Notes: generated by a model not told the origin, from the sequence alone. Positions 8,500-18,525 are shown, counted from the stretch's first letter. The stretch is DNA of 64,000 nt from Paraferrimonas sp. SM1919 (GCF_010993985.1 NZ_WINH01000014.1:39933-103932), one strand, 5' to 3'. A program made the numbers and translations.

Positions 8500-9461
8500 A
8501 CTTGAGGCCACCATGGTGGGCCAAAAATCCACATATTAATACTATTTTATCCGGCCTTATTAACTTGCCTACGCCTGCCTATGAGAATTACCGGCTTGAA
8601 TTAACCGATGGTGATTTTATTGATCTTGCATTTAGTTACCCTAGCTCAACCCCAAATAAAGTCATTGCACTAATGATTACGGGTTTAGAAGGTAATAAAG
8701 ATTCAAACTACATCAAACGCATGGCACTAAAAGCCAATGAAAAAGGTTGGATAGCGGTTGTTCACCAACACCGAGGGTGCTCAGGGGAAGATAACCGCCA
8801 CCTCAAGACATACCACAGTGGTGAAATCCAAGACATTAGCCAAACATTACAACATCTAACGCGGGCTTTTCCTCAACATAAATTCGTCATTATTGGATAT
8901 AGCTTAGGGGGCAATCAACTGGGGCAATACCTAAGCTACTCAGTCCACCCTCAAATTCGCGCTGCGGCCATTGTTTGTGCACCGTTAGACCTAGCCAGTT
9001 GCTCGAGTGCATTAACCCAAGGAGCAGCTAAAATTTATCAAAAACACCTTATTGATAGCTTAAAAATCAAAGCCAAAAATAAATTAAAAAAATTTCCGCA
9101 AGCTCAAATAAACACCCAGCTCGATATCGATAAAATAACCACATTCTGGGAATTTGATCACCACATCACTGCCCCTTTGCATGGTTTCAAAAGTGCTTTC
9201 GATTATTACCAACGAGCAAGTGCTAAACCTAGGTTAAAATATATTAAGACCCCATGTTTAATCATCCATAACGTTGATGATCCCTTTATGGGTAAGGAAG
9301 TCATTCCTAGTAAGCAAGAGTTGAGTCATCAATGTTATTATCATAAAAATCAATATGGCGGTCATATTGGCTTTATCTGTGGCGGCCTCCCTTGGCGGCC
9401 AGAGTTTTCCTTAGAGCCTCAGCTTATGCAATTTTTTCAGGAGCAATTAGCACTATGTTGA
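8487..9461 (+). CDS. yheT: YheT family alpha/beta hydrolase
   Basis: A predicted serine hydrolase of the YheT/ABHD1-3 family, substrate unknown. It shows the N-terminal PPWWAKNPHINTIL block, the LTDGDFIDL motif, HQHRGCSGE, the nucleophile elbow GYSLGGNQL (Ser139), and later the acid (NVDDPF) and His (GGHIGF) of the triad. No ATG is available before the conserved region, so translation probably starts at TTG 8487 inside the preceding gene; the start is the uncertain part. The 3' end overlaps yheU by 7 bases. Confidence 0.88.
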   Translation: MYNLNLRPPWWAKNPHINTILSGLINLPTPAYENYRLELTDGDFIDLAFSYPSSTPNKVIALMITGLEGNKDSNYIKRMALKANEKGWIAVVHQHRGCSGEDNRHLKTYHSGEIQDISQTLQHLTRAFPQHKFVIIGYSLGGNQLGQYLSYSVHPQIRAAAIVCAPLDLASCSSALTQGAAKIYQKHLIDSLKIKAKNKLKKFPQAQINTQLDIDKITTFWEFDHHITAPLHGFKSAFDYYQRASAKPRLKYIKTPCLIIHNVDDPFMGKEVIPSKQELSHQCYYHKNQYGGHIGFICGGLPWRPEFSLEPQLMQFFQEQLALC

Positions 9462-9691
9462 TTCCATTTGATGAACTTCAGCAGCTTGATAAAGCAACCC
9501 TAGAGTTATTGATCAAAGAACATTTATACAGCCAAATTGAAGATGGCAGTTTAGCCACATTCACCGCAGAAAATATTCAAGGTGCAATAGCTAGAACCTT
9601 AGATTTACTTAAAAAAGGTGAGTTAGTCGTTGAATATTCAGAAGAAAATGAAACTATCGCAATTAAAAACAAAGATTATTTGCCTAAATAG
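9455..9691 (+). CDS. yheU: YheU family protein
   Basis: A 78-residue protein of the YheU (UPF0270) family. The ATG at 9455 gives the family start MLIPFDELQQLDKATLELLI, with a CAGGAG Shine-Dalgarno well placed upstream. E. coli YheU begins [20 protein letters not shown], so the match is clear. Function is unknown. It overlaps the yheT stop, and the order yheS-yheT-yheU-prkB is the same as in E. coli. Confidence 0.88.
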   Translation: MLIPFDELQQLDKATLELLIKEHLYSQIEDGSLATFTAENIQGAIARTLDLLKKGELVVEYSEENETIAIKNKDYLPK

Positions 9692-9756
9692 TGCTGCCCT
9701 CGTAGAATTATTGTTCGCTCAAAATTAATATTGTTTGCCTAATTCAAGGAAAGTTA

Positions 9757-10641
9757 ATGTCAGCTAAACACCCTATCATAGCGGTAACTGGTTCATCAGG
9801 TGCAGGAACCACCACCACCACCAAAGCGTTTAAGCATATCTTTCGTCAATTAGGTGCGATTCCTGCATTAGTCGAAGGTGATAGCTTTCATTTATACACT
9901 CGTGCTGAAATGGAAGTAATGATCCGTAAGGCCAAAGAGGAAGGTAAAGATATTAGTTATTTTGGACCACAGTCCAATGACTTTAAAAAACTGGCAGAAT
10001 TTTTCAAAGAATACAGTGAAACCGGTAGCGGGCAAATCAGGAAGTACTTACACACTTTCGATGAGGCAGTACCCTATAACCAAATGCCTGGAACTTTTAC
10101 CCAGTGGCAACCCTTACCTGAAAATACCGATCTTCTGTATTACGAAGGATTACATGGTGGTGTTGTCACTGAGGATTATGATGTTGCCAGTGAAGTTGAC
10201 TTATTAATCGGCATGGTGCCCATCGTAAATTTGGAATGGATCCAAAAAATTATTCGAGACACGAATGATAGGGGGCACAGTCATGAGAAGGTAATGAATT
10301 CAATTGTTCGCTCAATGGATGATTATATTACTCACATGACACCACAGTTTTCGCGCACCCATATCAACTTTCAACGAGTACCTACTGTGGATACCTCGAA
10401 CCCTTTCAGCGCAAAGGATATTCCGAGTTTAGATGAAAGCTTTGTGGTCATCCGATTTAGAGGCATTGATAATGTTGATTTCCCATATTTACTTAGCATG
10501 ATCCAAGGCAGTTTTATGTCGAGACGGGATACTCTGGTGGTTCCTGGAGGTAAAATGAGCTTATCAATGGAACTTATTTTAACGCCAATGATCCGCAAAT
10601 TGATACAAAAGCGACACGCGCTTTTAAATACTAACTCTTAA
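9757..10641 (+). CDS. prkB: Phosphoribulokinase-like protein PrkB
   Basis: A P-loop kinase of the bacterial PrkB family, related to phosphoribulokinase and uridine kinase. The Walker A motif is GSSGAGTTT at residues 12-20, followed by VEGDSFHLYTRAEM and the PRK-like YYEGLHGG segment. At 294 residues it matches E. coli PrkB. The substrate in non-autotrophs is not established, and no RuBisCO or Calvin-cycle gene lies here. It sits 65 bases after yheU with its own Shine-Dalgarno (AAGGAAAG), in conserved synteny towards crp. Confidence 0.92.
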   Translation: MSAKHPIIAVTGSSGAGTTTTTKAFKHIFRQLGAIPALVEGDSFHLYTRAEMEVMIRKAKEEGKDISYFGPQSNDFKKLAEFFKEYSETGSGQIRKYLHTFDEAVPYNQMPGTFTQWQPLPENTDLLYYEGLHGGVVTEDYDVASEVDLLIGMVPIVNLEWIQKIIRDTNDRGHSHEKVMNSIVRSMDDYITHMTPQFSRTHINFQRVPTVDTSNPFSAKDIPSLDESFVVIRFRGIDNVDFPYLLSMIQGSFMSRRDTLVVPGGKMSLSMELILTPMIRKLIQKRHALLNTNS

Positions 10642-10642
10642 T

Positions 10643-11377
10643 TTATCGCATACGATATGGCAAGCCCTTTTGGTATTGCTCTAATCGATATTGGAGTTCG
10701 GCTTGGGCTTGTTCATCTTGCTCATCACTGGCGGCAATCGCTTTAGACTGCCACTGCAGTGCATTTGTAAAGTCACCAATTTCGGCATAAGCAGCGGCTA
10801 AGTTGTCAAGATGAATCGGATCGTCTCCTACTTGTTCAACCAATTTCAAACCTAATTTAACCGCCAAATAGCCATTACGGACATCATCTTCCGGACAAGT
10901 GGCTAGTAACCACACAATATTGCCCATTGCGGTTATATCATCAACCAATGCAAAATACTTTAAGGCCTTATTGCAGTCCAGTTCGACCTCTGTAGCAACT
11001 GAATAGATATAACCAAGTCTGAAATTCACTTTATCTGATTTAGGGTCTGCTAGGGATTCATAATAAACAACAGCTTTAGCCAAATCCTGGTTAACATAAT
11101 CATCCTCAAAATATAAATCAGCTATGGCTTCAATGGCACCTTGATGGCCGTTATCCGCCGCATAAATCAGTTTTTCTAATGCTAATTCAGTATCTTGCTG
11201 CACACCTAGACCTAACAAAACGAGTAAGCCATAAGCATAATTGGAATCAATATCCCCCCTTTGTGCCTGAAAGCTTATCCAAGCAATTTTACTTTGTTTG
11301 ACATCTTCAGCAACGGAAGGAAGCTTTCCTGCAAAAGCTAGGCATGGAATAACTAATAAAAATATTATCCTAAACAA
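10643..11377 (-). CDS. Exported Sel1/TPR repeat protein
   Basis: A 244-residue protein with a short signal peptide (MFRIIFLLVIPCLAFAG). Several Sel1-like helical repeats follow (AYGLLVLLGLGVQQDTELAL, GAIEAIADLYFEDDYVNQDL, NFRLGYIYSVATEVELDCNKA), and a final TPR-like unit (LDNLAAAYAEIGDFTNALQW). Such proteins act as protein-protein scaffolds in the periplasm; no specific role can be given. It is convergent with prkB, one base apart, and divergent from crp. In E. coli the corresponding slot holds yhfA, which is absent here. Confidence 0.75.
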   Translation of the reverse strand: MFRIIFLLVIPCLAFAGKLPSVAEDVKQSKIAWISFQAQRGDIDSNYAYGLLVLLGLGVQQDTELALEKLIYAADNGHQGAIEAIADLYFEDDYVNQDLAKAVVYYESLADPKSDKVNFRLGYIYSVATEVELDCNKALKYFALVDDITAMGNIVWLLATCPEDDVRNGYLAVKLGLKLVEQVGDDPIHLDNLAAAYAEIGDFTNALQWQSKAIAASDEQDEQAQAELQYRLEQYQKGLPYRMR

Positions 11378-11640
11378 AAGACCCTACCTGTTTATAAAAT
11401 TTGAAGAATTTTGAGAAATTTTTGTCTCTTATTTGTTGAGCTTAGCCTATGTCCTTAGCAAATTTTGGCTTTTCTTAGAATAAAGTTCGACAATCCTCAG
11501 TAAAGGGTCTATTAATATATATAGTTCAAAAGGTTACATACTATAAATTTATACTAATGCAATTCCGATTTTGACTGAATAAAGCTGTATTTTAGGAAGT
11601 ATTTTTCAACAATTCGGAGCACTTTTAAGAGGATAATACT

Positions 11641-12276
11641 ATGGCGCTGATTGGTAAGCCCAAGCCCGATCCAACACTTGAATGGTTTTTATCTCATTGC
11701 CACATTCATAAGTACCCAGCAAAGAGTACACTAATTCATGCTGGTGAGAATTCAGACACTTTATACTATATCGTCAAGGGCTCGGTTGCAGTTTTAATCA
11801 AAGATGAAGAAGGCAAAGAGATGATCCTTTCTTATCTCAATAAAGGTGACTTTATTGGCGAACTCGGGCTTTTTGAAGAAGAATCAGAACGTACCGCATG
11901 GGTCAGAGCTAAAGCTGCCTGTGAGGTAGCTGAAATCTCCTATAGTAAATTTAAACAACTCATTCAAGTAAACCCTGACATTTTAATGAAGCTATCAGCG
12001 CAAATGGCAGCCCGTTTACAGGTAACCAGCCAAAAAGTCGGTGATTTAGCATTTTTAGATGTTGCTGGTCGTATCGCACAGACTCTATTAAGTTTGGCCA
12101 AACAACCCGATGCAATGACCCATCCAGATGGTATGCAAATTAAAATTACTCGCCAAGAAATTGGCCAGATTGTTGGTTGCTCAAGAGAAACCGTGGGTCG
12201 TATTTTAAAAATGTTAGAAGATCAAAACTTAATTCATGCGCACGGCAAAACCATCGTCGTTTATGGTACTCGCTAA
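11641..12276 (+). CDS. crp: cAMP receptor protein CRP
   Basis: The global cAMP-dependent transcription regulator. It is nearly identical in sequence to E. coli CRP over most of its length. The cAMP pocket has [18 protein letters not shown], and the dimer helix has [19 protein letters not shown]. The recognition helix is in [19 protein letters not shown], so it should bind the standard TGTGA-N6-TCACA site; one good site is seen at 44292-44307. Length is 211 residues versus 210 in E. coli. An AGAGGATA Shine-Dalgarno precedes the ATG. Confidence 0.97.
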   Translation: MALIGKPKPDPTLEWFLSHCHIHKYPAKSTLIHAGENSDTLYYIVKGSVAVLIKDEEGKEMILSYLNKGDFIGELGLFEEESERTAWVRAKAACEVAEISYSKFKQLIQVNPDILMKLSAQMAARLQVTSQKVGDLAFLDVAGRIAQTLLSLAKQPDAMTHPDGMQIKITRQEIGQIVGCSRETVGRILKMLEDQNLIHAHGKTIVVYGTR

Positions 12277-12292
12277 CCATTGCCACAAATGC

Positions 12293-12318
12293 TAAGACCC
12301 AGTTAATACTGGGTCTTA
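12293..12318 (+). terminator. Hairpin terminator between crp and the ast operon
   Basis: A 10-bp perfect stem (12293-12302 with 12309-12318) lies between the convergent crp and DUF1338 genes. The T tract is weak on both sides, so efficiency is uncertain. Confidence 0.65.
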
Positions 12319-12330
12319 TGTTATTAATAA

Positions 12331-13125
12331 CTAACTGTTAGTACTTGAAAAAATCTTATCGGCTGAACTGGCCACAAATCCCTGATAAAGTGTGCCATCG
12401 GACATTGGATAACGTTTAGCAAACTCATAAAAACTACCTGGTAATGAGCAAGTTTTATCAGTAAAAATTACTTCGACATGATCAGCAACCGTTGCAGATT
12501 GTTCTAATAACTGCTGTGCTGTGCCTTTAATTAAACCACCATCGCTATTCATTTGATAACCATTGTCTTGCAATAGCTGATTTACCTGCTGAAGTTCATT
12601 CATACTGGTAAGGCGATTAATATCTAGAGTGAAATGGTTAGCACGATAACCGAAAGCAGCTACCCAAGCGCCATATTCACTTTCTTGTTTTAGTCGTAAA
12701 TATTCATCATAGCTGAGATCCCATAAGCGCCCGCTATACGGAAAGTTTTCCGCCAATACTTGCTGCTCATCGACTTCAGCGACTAACTCACGAATCAAAT
12801 TTTGAAACCCTGCAGAAAACGACTCTATTTGTAACTCAGAAATAAATACTTTGGGAAGATTACCTGAGATATGCTCTAAATGGATTGCATTGAGTTTTCG
12901 CTGTTCAAACTGGTACTCTCCTTTCACTTGATAGCCACCAGCAATAAAATGTCTTGCAAGCTGCATCATATTAACTTTGGCAAGATCAAAAGTTCTCAAT
13001 GCAATATGATCGTTCACTATTGGACCATGTGCCTGGAATAGATGCTCTATCGCCTCAGCACTGGGCATTTGTTGGTAAAAATCATGTTTTAAAGCTTCAA
13101 ATAAACCTTGCATATCACGATTCAT
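12331..13125 (-). CDS. DUF1338 family protein (2-oxoadipate dioxygenase/decarboxylase-like)
   Basis: A 264-residue DUF1338 protein, last gene of the ast operon. Members of this fold include HglS/YdcJ, an Fe(II)-dependent enzyme that converts 2-oxoadipate to 2-hydroxyglutarate. The candidate metal-binding His is in NDHIALRTF near residue 36, with a further HFTLDIN segment and a C-terminal Glu-rich strand (DHVEVIFTD). A good Shine-Dalgarno (TAGGAG) lies upstream, and the gene starts 8 bases after astD. Whether it acts on an arginine-pathway intermediate is unknown; the association with astD suggests so. Confidence 0.82.
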   Translation of the reverse strand: MNRDMQGLFEALKHDFYQQMPSAEAIEHLFQAHGPIVNDHIALRTFDLAKVNMMQLARHFIAGGYQVKGEYQFEQRKLNAIHLEHISGNLPKVFISELQIESFSAGFQNLIRELVAEVDEQQVLAENFPYSGRLWDLSYDEYLRLKQESEYGAWVAAFGYRANHFTLDINRLTSMNELQQVNQLLQDNGYQMNSDGGLIKGTAQQLLEQSATVADHVEVIFTDKTCSLPGSFYEFAKRYPMSDGTLYQGFVASSADKIFSSTNS

Positions 13126-13133
13126 ATTTTCTC

Positions 13134-14594
13134 CTAAAACTTTAAGCCGGGACTGAGCACTTGCGGCAATGTTAAAGCTTCAAATTCCATCGAAGCCACA
13201 GGGTAAGCACAATAATCCGCAGCATAGAATGCTGAAGGCCGATGGTTACCAGAAGCACCTATCCCACCAAATGGGGCTGAGCCTGCTGCTCCTGTAGTTT
13301 GCTTATTCCAGTTAACAATACCAGCGCGACTTCTCGCCAGGAAGTAATCAAAATCGTCCCTTGAGTCGGCCAGCAGTCCCGCTGATAATCCAAATCGAGT
13401 ATCGTTTGCCATTGCAATAGCGTCATCGAAACTATGATATCGAACGACCTTTAATAGAGGACCAAAGTGTTCCTCATCCGCTAACTGCTGCACATCAGTG
13501 ACATCAACGATTGCCGGACTAATTAAGGCACAATTGGGTTTAATAAATTTAGCTTCTAATAGCAATTTACCACCGCTTGCAATTAATGCCTGTTGAGCAT
13601 CTATGATCCCTTCTGCCGCTGATATCGAAATCATCGCCCCCATAAAAGGTTGTGGCTGGGCAAAGGCATCGTCAACAACGATATTGGCAGCCAATTCGAC
13701 CAGTCTTTTAAGCAACTCCTCCCCTTGTTGGTCATCTTTGATATAAAGTCTTCTCGCACAAGTACATCTTTGTCCTGAAGAGATAAAAGCGGATTGAATT
13801 ATTTCATGGCAAGCAGCGTCTATATCGCTTATATCTTTCACAATAAGCGGGTTATTCCCCCCCATTTCAAGGGCTAATATTTTGCCTGGATCGGCACCAA
13901 AGGTTTGCTGTAAATGAGCACCGGTGTTTGAACTTCCAGTGAAAAATAAGCCATCTAGTTTTGGTAAATTAACTATCGCCTTCGCGGTAGATAATTCCCC
14001 TTGCAACAAATTCAACACCCCTTTAGGTAAACCGGCTTGTTGCCATAAATTAACCATAACTTCAGCAACCTTAGGCGTTAAAGGTGAAGGCTTAAATAGC
14101 ACAGTATTACCCGCCAAAAGGGCTGGCACGATATGGCCATTAGGGAGGTGCCCTGGAAAGTTATACGGACCAAAGACCGCTACAACCCCATGGGGATGAT
14201 GCCTTAATACTGCTTGCGCACTTGTATTAATTTCAGTGATGCTGGTGCCGGTTCTTTGATTATATGCTCTAATAGAAAGATCAATTTTACCTATCATAGC
14301 TGCTACCTCTGTTTGGGTTTCCCACAGAGGTTTACCCGTTTCAGAGGCAATGGTTTCAGCGATATGAAGTTTATTCTGTTCCAATTGTATTTTGAATTGA
14401 CCGATGAACTGACATCGTTTTTCAAATCCCAATAACTGCCATGGCATTTGCGCCTCACGCGCAGACTCGAATGCTTGCTCAACTTGCTCTGCAGAGGCAC
14501 TGCACCCTTGCCAAATTATGTCGTTGGTTGAGGGATTTAAAGAATTAAACTTTTGCCCTTCACCTTCTATCCATTGCTCATTAATAAACAGCAT
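13134..14594 (-). CDS. astD: N-succinylglutamate 5-semialdehyde dehydrogenase
   Basis: The fourth enzyme of the arginine succinyltransferase (AST) pathway. It oxidises succinylglutamic semialdehyde to succinylglutamate with NAD+. It is an aldehyde dehydrogenase with the Rossmann region [15 protein letters not shown], the FTGSSNTG turn, the catalytic base Glu243 (ALEMGG) and the nucleophile Cys277 ([10 protein letters not shown]). Length, 486 residues, fits AstD. GGAAGAGAG precedes the ATG. It lies between astA (9-base gap) and the DUF1338 gene. astB and astE are not in the window. Confidence 0.95.
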   Translation of the reverse strand: MLFINEQWIEGEGQKFNSLNPSTNDIIWQGCSASAEQVEQAFESAREAQMPWQLLGFEKRCQFIGQFKIQLEQNKLHIAETIASETGKPLWETQTEVAAMIGKIDLSIRAYNQRTGTSITEINTSAQAVLRHHPHGVVAVFGPYNFPGHLPNGHIVPALLAGNTVLFKPSPLTPKVAEVMVNLWQQAGLPKGVLNLLQGELSTAKAIVNLPKLDGLFFTGSSNTGAHLQQTFGADPGKILALEMGGNNPLIVKDISDIDAACHEIIQSAFISSGQRCTCARRLYIKDDQQGEELLKRLVELAANIVVDDAFAQPQPFMGAMISISAAEGIIDAQQALIASGGKLLLEAKFIKPNCALISPAIVDVTDVQQLADEEHFGPLLKVVRYHSFDDAIAMANDTRFGLSAGLLADSRDDFDYFLARSRAGIVNWNKQTTGAAGSAPFGGIGASGNHRPSAFYAADYCAYPVASMEFEALTLPQVLSPGLKF

Positions 14595-14603
14595 CTCTCT
14601 TCC

Positions 14604-15614
14604 TTAAATCTCTATTACTCGCACTTGACCACCATTGTTGATCATTAGGCCATCAATCACTTTAGGCTCAAGGTGGATGACGGCGCCTGCAATTGTTGCC
14701 TCGCAAATCGTAGCCCTAAATTCAGTCAAACCTAAATTGGTCACTAAATACCGTGTTGTGGAGGTTACGTTATCGGCATTGACAGTGAATACTTGGCTAT
14801 TTTTAACCGACTCTATCTGTGACAATTGACACTCAATAGTTGGCCCCGCATCAAAAATATCTACATAATTTCTGAAGCTAAACCCCTCTTTTTGCAACAA
14901 CTTTAATGCTGGAGCAGTACTAGGGTGAACTTGGCCTATGACCGCCTGAGCGTCTTGCGGTAACAAACAAGTGTAGATTGGACTGCGTGGCATCAATTCG
15001 GCCATAAAGGTTTTTTTGCCAACTCCAGATAAATAATCGGCTTCTGGAAAGTCGATAGTAAAGAAATACTTTTGCAGCCAATCATAAAATGGTGAGGCGC
15101 CATTTCTGTCACTGACTCCACGCATTTCAGCTATCACTGTCGATGCAAAACGATGGGGATGACTCGCAAGAAATAACAATCGACTTCTTGATAACAACCG
15201 CCCGTTATCACCTTGTCGATAGTCTTCATCTAAATACAAAGTACATAACTCTGTGGCGCCAGTATAATCGTGGCACAAGGTGAGGGTTTGAACTTCATTC
15301 CTCACGTTTAAATCTTTGGAGTAATAAACTTCTTTACCTAAACGATAATGATAAAACGCATCTGCAGTACCTACAGCGGCCTCAATACCACAGGTTCCGA
15401 CCACTTTTTGAGTCAGAGTATCCTCTAGTACAAACAGATAACTCTCATCATTGACAGTGGCAACATCTTTATTAATGGAAGCAACCGAGCGCGCAATTCG
15501 AGATTGCAGCAGTTCATCATCTTCTGGTAAGGAAGTGAAGCCATGTCCTGTTTTTTTGGCTACGTGCTTTAAAGCCTCAAAATCATCATGGCGAATAGGC
15601 CTAATTATTAACAT
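14604..15614 (-). CDS. astA: Arginine N-succinyltransferase
   Basis: The first enzyme of the AST pathway: it transfers succinate from succinyl-CoA to arginine. The 336-residue protein starts with the family motif MLIIRPIRHDDFEALKHVAK. It also has YFFTIDFPEADYLSGVGKKTF, FMAELMPRSPIYTCLLP and FDAGPTIEC, all characteristic of AstA. The gene is the second of the astC-astA-astD operon (8 bases after astC). Confidence 0.95.
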   Translation of the reverse strand: MLIIRPIRHDDFEALKHVAKKTGHGFTSLPEDDELLQSRIARSVASINKDVATVNDESYLFVLEDTLTQKVVGTCGIEAAVGTADAFYHYRLGKEVYYSKDLNVRNEVQTLTLCHDYTGATELCTLYLDEDYRQGDNGRLLSRSRLLFLASHPHRFASTVIAEMRGVSDRNGASPFYDWLQKYFFTIDFPEADYLSGVGKKTFMAELMPRSPIYTCLLPQDAQAVIGQVHPSTAPALKLLQKEGFSFRNYVDIFDAGPTIECQLSQIESVKNSQVFTVNADNVTSTTRYLVTNLGLTEFRATICEATIAGAVIHLEPKVIDGLMINNGGQVRVIEI

Positions 15615-15622
15615 ACTGCTGG

Positions 15623-16846
15623 TTATTCCCAGTTGCTTACCATTAACTGCGCAATGGCAGCATCAAGCTTATTCAAAGCGAGCTCAACTTGCTCAGCGGT
15701 AATAATATAAGCCGGGGTAAAACGAACAACACTGGTCCCTGCAACCAGTATCATCAATCCTTGCTCAAGGGCGGCGTTAAGTATCATTTTAGCTTTACCC
15801 TGGTAGTTAGAGCTTAACTGTGCACCAATCAGCAAGCCTTTACCGCGAACGTCTGCAAATAGATCATATTTCTTGCCTAAAGCAAGTAGACCTTGTTTCA
15901 ATTGCTCGCTGCGTGCAGCCACATTGGCATAGGTTTCTGGCTTATTGACTTCTTTTAGCACAGCTAAAGCGACCGCGCAGGCAAGCGGGTTACCACCATA
16001 GGTCGAACCATGACTACCAATCACCAAAGACTGCGCAATTTTATCTGTGGTCAACATTGCAGCAACAGGAAAACCACCGCCTAACGACTTCGCACTCGTT
16101 AAAATATCAGGCACCACCGGGGTTTGCATGTAAGCATATAAACTGCCTGTTCTTCCCATACCGGTTTGCACTTCATCAAAAACCAATAGGGCATTATGTT
16201 TGTCACACAATTGACGTAACTTAACAAGGAAATCATCATGGGCACTAATGACCCCGCCTTCTCCTTGAATAGGCTCCACAACTACCGCACATGTGTTATC
16301 ACTGATTAGCTGCTCAAGTGCAGTGATATCATTAAAATCTATGTGTTCTACGCTCTGTGGCTTAGGTCCAAAACCATCTGAATACGCGGCCTGGCCACCC
16401 ACAGTCACAGTAAAGAAAGTACGCCCATGAAAGCCCTGATTAAATGCGATGATCTGATCTTTATGCTCTCCAAAGTGGTCTTTGGCATAGCGACGCGCCA
16501 ATTTAAATGCCGCTTCATTGGCTTCGGCACCGGAGTTAGCAAAAAAGACTTTCTCAGCAAAAGTATTATCAACTAATTCTTTCGCTAGCATCAAAGCGGG
16601 CTCGTTAGTCATCACATTAGCAACGTGCCAAAGTTTATCGCCCTGCTCATGCAAAGCTTTAGTCACTGTAGGGTGACAATGTCCTAAACAGTTAACCGCA
16701 ATGCCACCCGCTAGGTCGAGATATTCATTTCCTTGCTGGTCCCACACTTTTAAACCTTCGCCACGAACCGGTACGATTTGTGCTGGGGCATAATTAGGTG
16801 CTTGGTACTTATCAAAATCGGCACGGACTGGGTGAACATTAGTCAT
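15623..16846 (-). CDS. astC: Acetylornithine/succinylornithine aminotransferase
   Basis: A PLP-dependent class III aminotransferase that serves succinylornithine (AST pathway) and, in many relatives, also acetylornithine (arginine synthesis). It shows [15 protein letters not shown], the PLP-aspartate segment [13 protein letters not shown] and the Schiff-base lysine in [10 protein letters not shown] (Lys253 from the chosen start). I place the start at 16846 ([11 protein letters not shown]) because GAAGGAAT lies at good spacing before it; a further 10 codons upstream have no such site. It is the first gene of the ast operon. The symbol argM or argD would also be defensible. Confidence 0.93.
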   Translation of the reverse strand: MTNVHPVRADFDKYQAPNYAPAQIVPVRGEGLKVWDQQGNEYLDLAGGIAVNCLGHCHPTVTKALHEQGDKLWHVANVMTNEPALMLAKELVDNTFAEKVFFANSGAEANEAAFKLARRYAKDHFGEHKDQIIAFNQGFHGRTFFTVTVGGQAAYSDGFGPKPQSVEHIDFNDITALEQLISDNTCAVVVEPIQGEGGVISAHDDFLVKLRQLCDKHNALLVFDEVQTGMGRTGSLYAYMQTPVVPDILTSAKSLGGGFPVAAMLTTDKIAQSLVIGSHGSTYGGNPLACAVALAVLKEVNKPETYANVAARSEQLKQGLLALGKKYDLFADVRGKGLLIGAQLSSNYQGKAKMILNAALEQGLMILVAGTSVVRFTPAYIITAEQVELALNKLDAAIAQLMVSNWE

Positions 16847-17007
16847 AGATATTCCTTCAAAACTTTTGCTATACATTCTGACAGCATTACATTAACAACA
16901 GGCAACATAACGAGGAAATAGACAAATTTCTAGTAAAATTTACAACGTAAAAGAGGGCATTGCATAGCTATAAAGCGAAGCTGTTTTATCAAGCAAATAA
17001 CAGTAAA

Positions 17008-17026
17008 ACTTATGAATAATTAAGCA
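17008..17026. promoter_or_regulatory. Candidate ArgR box upstream of the ast operon
   Basis: The sequence TTATGAATAATTAAGCA resembles the ARG box consensus (TNTGAATWWWWATTCANW) in its left half, with a weaker right half. It is about 165 bases before astC, rather far. In E. coli and relatives ArgR binds upstream of ast genes. This is one weak match only. Confidence 0.33.
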
Positions 17027-17059
17027 AAAAAAAGTCATTGCCGATAAAAACCAACAAAA

Positions 17060-17887
17060 TCAGCTTAAATCTCTTATAAAATCAGCAATTTGAGAGTTTT
17101 TACTGCGCCAGTGATAGCTTAGGTACGCTTGGGAAACAAATACAGGGGTGGCGCTATAATTCCCACCTAAAGCCTGTAATTGAGTCTTTACTTGGTCAAC
17201 CGAATCTAAATTATATTTTGCATCAAATAAGCTTATTTTGGTCACTGGCCAATGGAAGTGCTGTACTTTCTGCTTGGCGCCATAATTTGCCGCTAATTGC
17301 TGCCAGACCCTTTGATAGACATTCAACTCTGACGCTTGTGATGCGTCATTAAACCATGGAGAGACGAAAACGATATGACTGGTAATTTGCATATTTTGAA
17401 TGGCGCAGGCTTGTAGCCAGTCTTGAACAACTTGAGCACCCGCACCGCAAGCGACAATGGTGATATCTTCAGCTTTGATGGCAAATGTACGCATCATTTT
17501 ATAAGCTGACATTAGCTCTATTGAAGCACTAGGATAACCATAGTCTTTATTGACCCTAGGCTGAGATTGCCATACTTGCGCCTGCATGGTTGCCATCAAG
17601 GATTCAATAAAATTAAGCTCTAATTCTGGTGTGTCAACGCCAAAGCAGCCTTGATTGACAAATAAGACATGTCGATGTTGCAAACTGTTGCAGCCAACTA
17701 AATGCCTTAACTTGGAACTAGATAAGTGATAGGTTTTATTAATTAAATTTCTAGGCTGTTGAAAGTCTTGATCTAATTTAATTATATGGCGCCTAAACTG
17801 AGGAAGCTTGTCAGCGACTGTCGCTGAGCTATGCAAAAAAGTCTGCATGATGCTCAAAAATGGATCCCGCTGAAACTCTATAGACAA
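17060..17887 (-). CDS. Uncharacterised protein, possible alpha/beta-hydrolase fold
   Basis: I do not recognise a named family. The 275 residues include a hydrophobic strand followed by a Gly-rich turn (ITIVACGAGAQVVQDWLQ) and another strand (SHIVFVSPWFND), reminiscent of an alpha/beta hydrolase core; the nucleophile position would be Ala or Gly rather than Ser, so a catalytic role is doubtful. No signal peptide or membrane segment is seen. TTG 17887 is the likely start because AGGGG lies 5 bases before it; ATG 17848 is the alternative. It follows pabA by 26 bases and is probably cotranscribed with it. Confidence 0.6.
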   Translation of the reverse strand: MSIEFQRDPFLSIMQTFLHSSATVADKLPQFRRHIIKLDQDFQQPRNLINKTYHLSSSKLRHLVGCNSLQHRHVLFVNQGCFGVDTPELELNFIESLMATMQAQVWQSQPRVNKDYGYPSASIELMSAYKMMRTFAIKAEDITIVACGAGAQVVQDWLQACAIQNMQITSHIVFVSPWFNDASQASELNVYQRVWQQLAANYGAKQKVQHFHWPVTKISLFDAKYNLDSVDQVKTQLQALGGNYSATPVFVSQAYLSYHWRSKNSQIADFIRDLS

Positions 17888-17913
17888 ACTCGCCCCTACT
17901 TACCTAATTGATG

Positions 17914-18504
17914 TCATTTTTTATCCACTACTTTACCTAAATTCAAAAAGTTTTCCAGCATCTGTAACCCTGACTCCGTTAAAATCGATTCTGGGTGATA
18001 TTGCATTGAATATAATTTTAGCTGCGGATTACTCATGGCCATGATTAATTCACCATGTTGAGGATCATCAAAATAGGCGGTTCTTTCAAAACCTTGGGGT
18101 ATTTTATCAATTAATAATGAGTGGTAACGGACGACATTGATGGGGTTGGGGATATTACTAAACAGTCCTTGTCCGCTGTGATTAATTTTACTTAATTTAC
18201 CATGCATCGGCTCTGGGGCTTTAATGACTTTCGCGCCGTAAACTTGGGCAATGGCCTGATGACCAAGGCAGACACCTAGGATAGGGATTGTCCCAGCAAA
18301 ACGTTCAATTACTGCCAAAGAGATACCAGCCTCATTAGGGGTACAAGGACCTGGAGAGATCACAATATAATCTGGACATAATTGCTCTATCTCAAGCAAA
18401 CTAATTTCATCATTACGAACAACACGTAGTTGCTGCCCTAATTGCTGAAAATATTGGACTAAATTAAAAGTAAATGAATCGTAGTTATCGATAACTAAAA
18501 TCAA
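17914..18504 (-). CDS. pabA: Aminodeoxychorismate/anthranilate synthase glutamine amidotransferase
   Basis: The glutaminase subunit that supplies ammonia to PabB for folate synthesis (and in some species to TrpE). It is a class I amidotransferase, with the oxyanion segment ISPGPCTPNEAG, nucleophile Cys79 in LGVCLGHQ, and His170/Glu172 in QYHPES. It seems to start at TTG 18504, which gives the normal N-terminus MILVIDNYDSFTFN; there is no ATG near, and the Shine-Dalgarno is poor. Synteny (crp, argD/astC, pabA) matches E. coli. Confidence 0.94.
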   Translation of the reverse strand: MILVIDNYDSFTFNLVQYFQQLGQQLRVVRNDEISLLEIEQLCPDYIVISPGPCTPNEAGISLAVIERFAGTIPILGVCLGHQAIAQVYGAKVIKAPEPMHGKLSKINHSGQGLFSNIPNPINVVRYHSLLIDKIPQGFERTAYFDDPQHGELIMAMSNPQLKLYSMQYHPESILTESGLQMLENFLNLGKVVDKK

Positions 18505-18525
18505 AATTCAAACCACTTATAAACA

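Noticed and set aside
9757..10641. Calvin-cycle phosphoribulokinase
   Set aside because: The protein is the PrkB type common in non-autotrophic gammaproteobacteria, in its conserved place near crp; no RuBisCO is present.
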